Shown: positions 56,986-64,000 of the stretch, in pieces | Layout of the letters: every line of letters starts with the position of its first letter | Numbering within the stretch: the stretch's first letter is position 1 | Assembly (NCBI RefSeq): GCF_029962835.1 | Contig: NC_080582.1 | Span: 14,082,032 to 14,146,031, forward strand | Direction: 5' to 3' | DNA from: Magnolia sinica | Lineage: Eukaryota; Streptophyta; Magnoliopsida; Magnoliales; Magnoliaceae | DNA length: 64,000 nucleotides | The notes under the pieces: generated by a model | What the model was told of the DNA's origin: nothing | Seen by the model: the letters and a program-made list of their open reading frames with translations, nothing else | Databases searched by the model: none | Program-made: the position numbers and the translations under genes

Positions 56986-58878
56986 ATGGCAAGAGAAAAG
57001 AAGAAGTCTGTAGCTATGGAGCTGGAGCCGAACGATTAGACTCGGTCTTCCTCATTACTTCACGCCGAGTCGGCTCCAAGACCATCTTAGTGCTCTCGCA
57101 ACTGGGGGAACAAGTATGAAGCCATGCAAAATGAGATTCAAGCCTTACGCGATGAAATTAATCAGATGAAGCAACGACAGGAGCAATAGCTGCACCCCGT
57201 CCGAGAAACAGTCGGACCAGTGGTGGAAGTCAAGTCCGCACCGCGGAGTGTAAGACCTGAGGCGTCACAGCATCAATCCACCGGAGTTCCAGCTTCAGTC
57301 CAGAACCCCTCTCCCATCCAAAACCCAGTTCTGGCTTGGAACCCAACAACTTGAGCCCCGACAAATGCCTCGGTCACCTCAGCCCTGGCACTGATGAACC
57401 TTCGTCACGAGATAGAGAGGAGGAGGGGGGGAGGGACCCCTGATGTAGAGGCTCCGTGGGTGAGAGTTGCCAAAAATAGGGATCCGTGGGAGACGCGGTT
57501 CGTGGAACTCAGCAATCAGATTCAAACGATACAGTAAAATTATTCGTCTGTCCCTACCGTCGTTCAGGCGATGATGGAAGAGACCGAACCTCCCTTCACC
57601 TCCGCAATCATGAGCGAGGTGATGCCGTAGAGGTTCCGGATATCTCTCGTCATCTAGTATTCCGCGTCTGGAGACCCGTTCAAGCACATAGAGGTCTATC
57701 ACTCGTGGATGCAGATCCTAATGGCCGTGGACGTGATGATGTGCAGGGGTTTTTCGATCACCCTCGCTAAATCAGATCAGAATTACTACAGGCAACTCAA
57801 GCCCAATTCAGTTGGCTCCTTTACTGAGCTCAGCAGATTATTCCTTACCCAGTTCATAAGTGGTAAGAAGAGTTGGAAGTCGACTACTCATTTGTTCACC
57901 ATCAAGCAAGGGCCTAAAGAGTCATTAAAGGACTTCATTGCCTGCTTCAACGAGGAGGCATTACAGGTGGAGGATTATGATGACAAAATGACGCTCTCTG
58001 CCATGTTCAGCGGGCTAAAAGAGGGGAAGTTTACCTTCTTCATTGGGAAGAACGCCCCGAAGACGTTGGTCGACCTCGTGAGCAGAGCTCAAAAATACAC
58101 TAATGCTGAGGAGTTCTCTAACTCCCGCAAAAATATCCAGGTAGCGGAGCCATCAACTAAAGGGAAGAGGCTGGGGAACGAAGAACCCCAGTTATCCAAC
58201 AAGAAAGTGGATGACTATGTTCCTTGTGATCGTCAGCCGAGCAGGAAGCCTGAGGGCAAGTTCCGTTCCTACACTCCCCTCAACACATCTACAGAACAGA
58301 TACTGCTGGACATCAGGGGTCAGAAACTCCTGAATTGGCCCGTTTGCATGAAAGCGAACGCGGAACACCGAGACAAGCGCAAATACTGCGGTTTCCATCG
58401 TGACCACGGTCACAATATAAATGACTGCGCGAATCTCAAGGACGAGATCGAGACCCTCATTCGTAAGGGTCATCTACACCGATACATCAAGGAGGAGAAA
58501 TCAGCTCAAAGAGAAGAGCAGCCGAGCAAAATTGTAGAAGAACCGGTCGAAATTTGTACCATCTTTGGCAGTTCATTAGGCGGAGGAGACTCAAACAGTG
58601 CTCATAAAGCCCACTCTTGGAAGTTTGATCCGGAGCACTACGTCCACATGACCGAGAGGCCGAAGAAAGAGCTCCGAGTCAGTTCCTCCAGCCTGACCTT
58701 CACGAAAGATGATGCGTACGAAATCCAGCATCCTCACGACGATGCCTTGGTGGTGGCAATGACCATAGCCAACCACAAGGTTTACTGCATCCTGGTCGAC
58801 ACTGAGAGCTCGGATGATATCATCTACTACAGGCCTTCGAAAGAATGGAGATTCCAAGGTTACGCCTCAGACCTGTGA
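56986..58878 (+). pseudogene. Second Tat copy: gag and start of protease
   Basis: Starts MAREKKKSVAMELEP, has stops in the N-terminal part, then a 389-codon open stretch from 57709. Counting from 57709: capsid domain at about residues 10-120 (THLFTIKQGPKESLKDFIA, MTLSAMFSGLKEGKF), knuckle KYCGFHRDHGHNINDC (about 225-240; the first Cys of the CCHC is Arg), then KVYCILVDTESSDDIIY (about 356-372), where the protease triad is DTE. The frame shifts after IIYYRPS. An inactive copy despite its long ORF. Confidence 0.75.
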
Positions 58879-59477
58879 AGACTCCTCTGCACGGCTTTGC
58901 CGGAGAAAGGGTGATCTCCAAGGGAGATATCTCCCTCCCTATGACTGTGGGAGAAGGATGGCATCAAGTCACCCTCCTAGTGGACTTCCTTGTTGTTAAT
59001 GTGCCGTCAGTGCACAACGTCATCTTAAGCAAACCCTCCCTCAATGCAATGAGGGCGGTCATGTCCACATACCATCTAATGATGAAGTTTCCCACCGAGG
59101 GTGAAAATGGCTATCTCCGAGGCGATTAGCGCGAAGCTCAGAAATGCTATGCAATAGCAGTGAGGAAAGGGTAGTGAAGCAAGCCCTCACCATTAATGTC
59201 CTCGATCCCGAGGGTCCTACAGAGGATTCATCCGTGAAGGACTTAGAGGTCGTGCTGCTTGATGAAACAGATTCGAGCAAAACCGTTCAGCTCGGCATGT
59301 CATTGAATTCCAAGTAACGGTCTCAGATGTTGGCCTTCCTACAGCAGCACAGAGACGTCTTCGCATGGTCACATTAGGACATGCCGGGAATCTCTCTCGA
59401 TGTCACAGTCCATAGACTGAATGTGGACCCAGATCACAGGCCAGTAAAATAGAAGAGAAGAGCGTTCGACGCCAAGT
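58845..59477 (+). pseudogene. Second Tat copy: rest of protease and RT start
   Basis: Reads RLRPVKTPLHGFAGERVISK, VTLLVDFLVVNVPSVHNVIL and PSLNAMRAVMSTYHLMMKFP, then, after frame changes, QQHRDVFAWSH, MPGISLDVTVHRLNVDPDHR and KRRAFDAKS. The last is the RT entry block, cut by the CACTA-type terminus. Confidence 0.75.
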
Positions 59478-60119
59478 CAATACGTGAAAAATGGAAAAAA
59501 AAAAGGACGGATTTAAAGATGGTTCTGGACCGTCTCTAAAATTGCTTGGTTTAAAGACGCTTTAGAGACGGCCATAAACCGTCTCTAAAATTTTAGACGG
59601 CCCCTGACCGTCCTTAATATTGTCTTAAAAATTTAAACGTCCACAAATCATTTAAGATGGTCGTTGACCGTCTTATATGGGTCATCTGAGACGGTCACTG
59701 GCCGTCCGCATTAGAGACGGTCCTTGACCATCTTATGTGCGATCATCTGAGACGATCATTAGCCATCTGCATTAGAGACGGTCATTGGCCGTCTTTTACT
59801 TGCAATCTGAGACTGTCAAAGACCATCTTTATTAGAGACGGTCCTTAGCCGTCTTACAGCCCTGTCAAAGATCGTCTCTATTAGAGACAGTCAAAGACCA
59901 TCTCTATTAGAGATGGCCCTAAACTATCTCTATTAGAGACTGTCAAGGACCGTCTCTATTAGAGACAGTCCTAATCCGTCTCTAATGCTCAATTAAGCTA
60001 CTCCAAAAAAGTATGAATTTCAAAAAAAAAAATAGTTAAGAAACTTAGAAAAATAATTAACAATGTTTAAGAAAATTTTAAATTTTGAAAAAAACATTGT
60101 TGATAATTTTGAAAAAAAA
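59478..60119 (+). mobile_element. Probable CACTA element, terminal region
   Basis: The joint reads CAATACGTGAAAAATGG, a diverged form of the CACTACAAGAAAAATGG-type CACTA terminus. It is followed by more than twenty subterminal units alternating TTAGAGACGGTC and GACCGTCTCTA (59500-59990). Such paired subterminal motifs are transposase-binding sites in En/Spm-type elements. No transposase is seen. The other terminus is not found before 64000, so the element may be truncated or continue beyond the window. Confidence 0.6.
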
Positions 60120-60519
60120 AAGATTTCGATAAAAAAAATGATATTTTGGAAAAGAAAATTTAAAACATTAAACAAAATTGTGAAAATTTTGACAAATTGA
60201 AAAAAATATATTTTTTAAAAAAGAAAACTAGATTTTGTATTTTGACAAGAAAAATTGAAAAGTTATATATAACAAAAGTGAGATTAAAAAAATGATATTT
60301 TAAAAAAGAAAATTTAAGAAATTAAACAAAATTGTGAAAAAATTGACAAATTGTAAAAAAATATATATATATTTTTTAAAAGAAAACTAAATTTTTTATT
60401 TTCACAAGAAAAATTGAAAAGTTAGATAACAAAAGTGAGATTTCAATAAGAAAAATAATATTTTGAAAAAGAAAAATTAAAAAAATAAACAAAATTGTGA
60501 AAAAATTGTCAAATTGTAA

Positions 60520-60603
<84 letters not shown>

Positions 60604-60665
60604 GAAAACTAGATTTTGTATTTTGACGAGAAAAATTGAAAATTTAACAAGAAAAATTGAAAAGC
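60120..60665. repeat. AT-rich tandem array, about 155-165 bp unit
   Basis: Three to four copies of a unit with AATGATATTTTG..AAAAGAAAATTTAA, AAACAAAATTGTGAAAA and AAAACTAGATTTTGTATTTT. The landmarks are at 60138, 60292 and 60455. The third copy is expanded by a (TA)n run. It may be part of the CACTA interior. Confidence 0.65.
60520..60597. repeat. (TA)n microsatellite
   Basis: Over 30 TA units in the AT-rich array. A shorter run is at 62777-62807. Confidence 0.9.
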
Positions 60666-62772
60666 TATATAACAGTGTTGTATATCCTTGCCGCCCATAC
60701 GTTTCTCCAACCCATTTTTTGGCCGGGTATAAAAAATTGTGTAGATTTAAATCTTAAGTGGACCACACCACTAGAAAGAATGATAATATAAAGAGCCCAT
60801 CATAAGGTTTTAGTAATGTTTATTTGCAATCCAACTTGTTGATAATGTAAAGAAGATCTAGATGAAGGTAAACTACAAAGATCAAATTGATCCAAAACTT
60901 TTGTGGCCTTCAAAAGGTTTTTAATGGTTATTCATCATATTATTTTGATTGGTATGGCCCACCTAAGATTATTTAGTTCTTATGATTTAAAATCACATCC
61001 TAAAATATGATGGAAAAATATATGGACGGTGTCGATATACATAAAATATATCAAGGTGGGCCCTACACGGTTAGAGTAACACCCATGAAAGAGTTACCTA
61101 AAATAGTGAAATGATACTATAAGGTCACCTCATGGGAACTTCCCATGAGGTTAATCTGTGTGCGTCCCACCATGATGTGTGTAGAACATCAACACCATGC
61201 ATTTGATGTGTCCCCTTTAAGTCCAAAAATTTGTCATATACGAAACTCAGGTGGGCCATAGCATCTAAAACTATGTGAAGACATCCCTAAAACATATAAA
61301 AGCATTTGGTAGGGCCCACATGAGTTTTGGATGTGTATGAAACTTGGTCTAACTCCTCATCCAAGTGGGACACACATAATGAATGGGTTGGATCTATGAA
61401 CCACATCTAGGTGGGCCCAATAAATGATTATGAATGTTTTAATGGGAGGGTAACCCTTTCAACTATAGTATGTGGTGTGGCCCACCCAAGTCATGGATTG
61501 ACTTTTTTTTTAAGCTCGTGGCCCACCATGGAATGGTGCATCTGATTGATGGGGTAGATCCAAAGTTCAAGTGGACTCACCATAGAAAAGAGTGGGATAG
61601 TGACACCCACTATTGAAACCTTCTTAGGGCCCACCGCGATGTTTATTTGAGCTCCAATCTGTTTATAAGTTAATACAGACATGGATGCGGTTGAAACTTG
61701 GTCTGATATCCCTCATCCAAGTGGGACACACATAATGAGTGGGTTGGATATGTGAATCACATTCAGGCAGGCCCAATATATGATTATGAATGTTTTAAGG
61801 AAACCCTTCTCCACTACATTTAGGTGAGTTACTCGTTACTTTTACCAGAGTAAACTCTGTGGGGTCCACTGTTATTTATTTATTTTATCCATTCCATTCA
61901 TCCATGTTAACAGATAATTTGAGGTCTAAAGAACAAAAAGAAAGCATATCCAAAGCTCAACTGGACCACACCACAGGAAATAGCTAGTGATTGAACCTCT
62001 ACCATTTAAAATTTCTTGGAGGCCATAGAAGTTTTGGATCAAGCTGATGTTCGTGTTTTCTATTCATTCATATATTTTTGATATTATGAACAACCTTTAA
62101 ACGTTTTTGGACAATCTGATCAGTCCAGATTGAAAAGTAAATAACTTCAGATGTTTAAATCAAAATTCACTCAAATTGTTGATCAATCTTGTTTGCCCAA
62201 TATCTCTCTCATATGTACCATGATCGAGGCGAGTAACTAGTCAATTTGAGGGTAATGATCAGTAAATTAGAGTGAATGGACCAGACATGTAAAATGGGCC
62301 AAATATTCTGGTCAAAATTGTGACCCAAATTATTGACCTCGTGAGAACCTGTTATTTATTTATTTTATCCACTCCGTTAATCTATGTTAACAGATAATTT
62401 TAGGTGTGGTCCAAAAAATGAAGAAAATTAAAATCTCAAGTGGACCACAGCACAGGAAACAGTTTGATTGAACATCTACCATTGAAAATTTTTTGGAGGC
62501 CAAAGAAGTTTTGGATCAAGCTGATGTTTGTGCTTTCTCTTTATCCATGTCTTTGTAATTATATTAACAGGTTGGATGACAAATAAAAATTACTTTAGAC
62601 CCTAGGAAGGTTTCAATAATGGAAATCACTATTCCACACTGTTTCCTATGTAATGGTCCAATTGAGCTTTGGATCTACTTCAATTTTGGGATCAACCCTT
62701 AAAATTAGCATTAAAAAGGTAATATTTTATATATAATTAAAAGGTAATATTTAAATGATTTAAAATATCTAA

Positions 62773-62814
<42 letters not shown>

Positions 62815-64000
62815 GGTAATATTTAAATGATTTAAAATATTATATGAAAAAGGATATTGAAAAGTTTAGAAATTTTAAATATGTTTGAGAAAAATTTTGA
62901 GAACAAAATGATGCTTTTGAAGAAAAAAAATCAAAATTTTGAAATTTTTGAGAAAAAATTAAAATATGAGAAATTTTTTGAGATTTTGAAAATAAAAATT
63001 CAAAATTTGTATTTTAATTTTTTTTTGAAATATTTTATAATAAAAATGATATTTTTAAGGTCGTGGCCCACCATGGAATGGTGCATCTGACTGACGGGGC
63101 AGATCCAAAGTTCAAGTAGACCCACCATAGAAAAGAGTGGGATAGTGACACCCACTATTGAAACCTTCTTAGGGCCCGCCGCAATGTTTATTTGAGATCC
63201 AACCTGTTTATAAGTTAATACAGACATGGAATAAGGTGGGACATACATATAGTTTTGATGTGTCCCCTTTTGCTTATGAGATATCTCAAAAATCATCCGT
63301 ATACGAAACTCAGGTGGGTCATACCATCTAAAACTATGTGAAGACATCTAAAAAAATATAAAAGCACTTGGTGGGTCCCACATGAGTTTTGAATGCAGCT
63401 GAAACTGGGTCTGACCCCTCATCCAAGTGGGACACACATAATGAGCTTGATCCGAAACTTCTCCAGCTCCCAAGAAGTTTTTAATGGTGGAAGTGCAATG
63501 CCCAATTTGTAGTCCACTCAAGCCTTGTTCCTGCCTAATGTTTTGCATGATACCTTATAATGATCTAAGAAAAAAGATTAGGTTATAGGGCTCTATAGGG
63601 CCTACAAAAATATATGTTCTATATCGAAGTCGTCCATCTATTTTGAAATATTAATATAGGGCTTTATAGGGGCTCTATAGGGCCTACAAAAATATATGTT
63701 TTATATCTAAGCCGTCCATCTATTTTGAAATATTATTATAGGTCAGGAAACTAAAAATCAGGTATATTGAAGGCTAAAGTGGACCACACGGTAGGAAACA
63801 TGGAGATTAAATCACATGTGCTTCCTATGGTGTGGTCCTCTTGGGCCTTCAATCTACTTTATTTTTGGTATCATGTACTAAAATTATTTATTAAAATTAA
63901 TGGATGGAATAGATAAACAAAATATATCATGGTGGGTCCCACAAAGCTCCAGACAGGACATCCATGTCCGTCTTACCCCATCCACGGCCAAAATTGGGAA
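60666..64000. repeat. Shuffled MITE modules, no host gene
   Basis: Modules recur out of order. 61490-61690 matches 63055-63235 (GTGGCCCACCATGGAATGGT). 61200-61385 matches 63255-63440 (TACGAAACTCAGGTGGG; AAGTGGGACACACATAATGA). 61865-62080 matches 62340-62545 (TTATTTATTTTATCCA; GTTAACAGATAATTT). 63580-63660 matches 63668-63747. The 78-115 codon frames are chance frames through the modules. Confidence 0.6.

Larger units (their letters stand above)
56317..59477 (+). mobile_element. Second Tat retrotransposon, plus strand, truncated
   Basis: LTR, primer-binding region, gag, protease and only the first 50 or so codons of RT, then a joint with a CACTA-type element at 59478. It is the same lineage as the 22076-54415 element, in opposite orientation and of different sequence age. 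The rest of the element is not found in the window. Confidence 0.75.

Noticed and set aside
63000..63347. 115-codon minus-strand ORF, similar to the one at 61491-61682
   Set aside because: Similarity comes from duplicated MITE modules; the frame is not conserved beyond the duplicated block.

Overview
The window is plant nuclear DNA made almost entirely of transposable elements. The evidence is Ty3/gypsy elements of the Tat type (two RNase H domains, antisense extra ORF), a decayed Ty1/copia element, a Sirevirus-like LTR, very long chromovirus-like solo LTRs, hAT, CACTA and Mutator-type DNA elements, many MITEs, plant TATA boxes and GT-AG introns. A fragment of a plant-type phosphoenolpyruvate carboxylase (PEPC) exon is also present. 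The very common MITE phrase built around GGCCCACCATGATGTATGTG suggests to me a magnoliid tree, but that is a guess from memory and has low confidence.

Layout. 1-7400: intergenic DNA with a minus-strand long-LTR fragment (1164 to about 4340) and repeat-rich flanks. 7432-8097 (minus): the only plausible host gene, a small four-helix membrane protein with its own TATA box. 8986-10223: an LTR of another retrotransposon. 10224 to about 16980: a broken Ty1/copia element whose gag is split by a 2.6-kb fold-back palindrome (10397-13025). 17.4-21.66 kb: a field of MITEs.

21665-55268 reads as one nested structure. The oldest layer is a Pack-MULE of about 1.3 kb, with TIRs starting GGACGCGGATT, an 8/9-matching 9-bp target duplication and a captured PEPC fragment. 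A Tat retrotransposon on the minus strand (22076-54415) inserted into its captured segment. The 3' LTR of that element was then split twice, by a long solo LTR (22171-27889) and by a hAT element (27988-41757). The first carries a hAT-type element (25279-27038) with an inner MITE. The second carries a minus-strand long solo LTR (28434-40183), which carries another long solo LTR (31963-37402). The integrase gene is split by a Sirevirus-like solo LTR (46618-48548). Target duplications, or reassembly of the interrupted sequence, support most of these joints.

55.3-59.5 kb: a second, plus-strand Tat copy (LTR, gag, protease, start of RT), cut at 59478 by a probable CACTA end with subterminal GACGGTC repeats. 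60.1-60.66 kb: an AT-rich tandem array. 60.7-64 kb: shuffled and duplicated MITE modules. I see no tRNA, rRNA or CRISPR. Apart from the 7.4-8.1 kb gene, every recognisable coding region belongs to a mobile element, and most carry stops or frameshifts.
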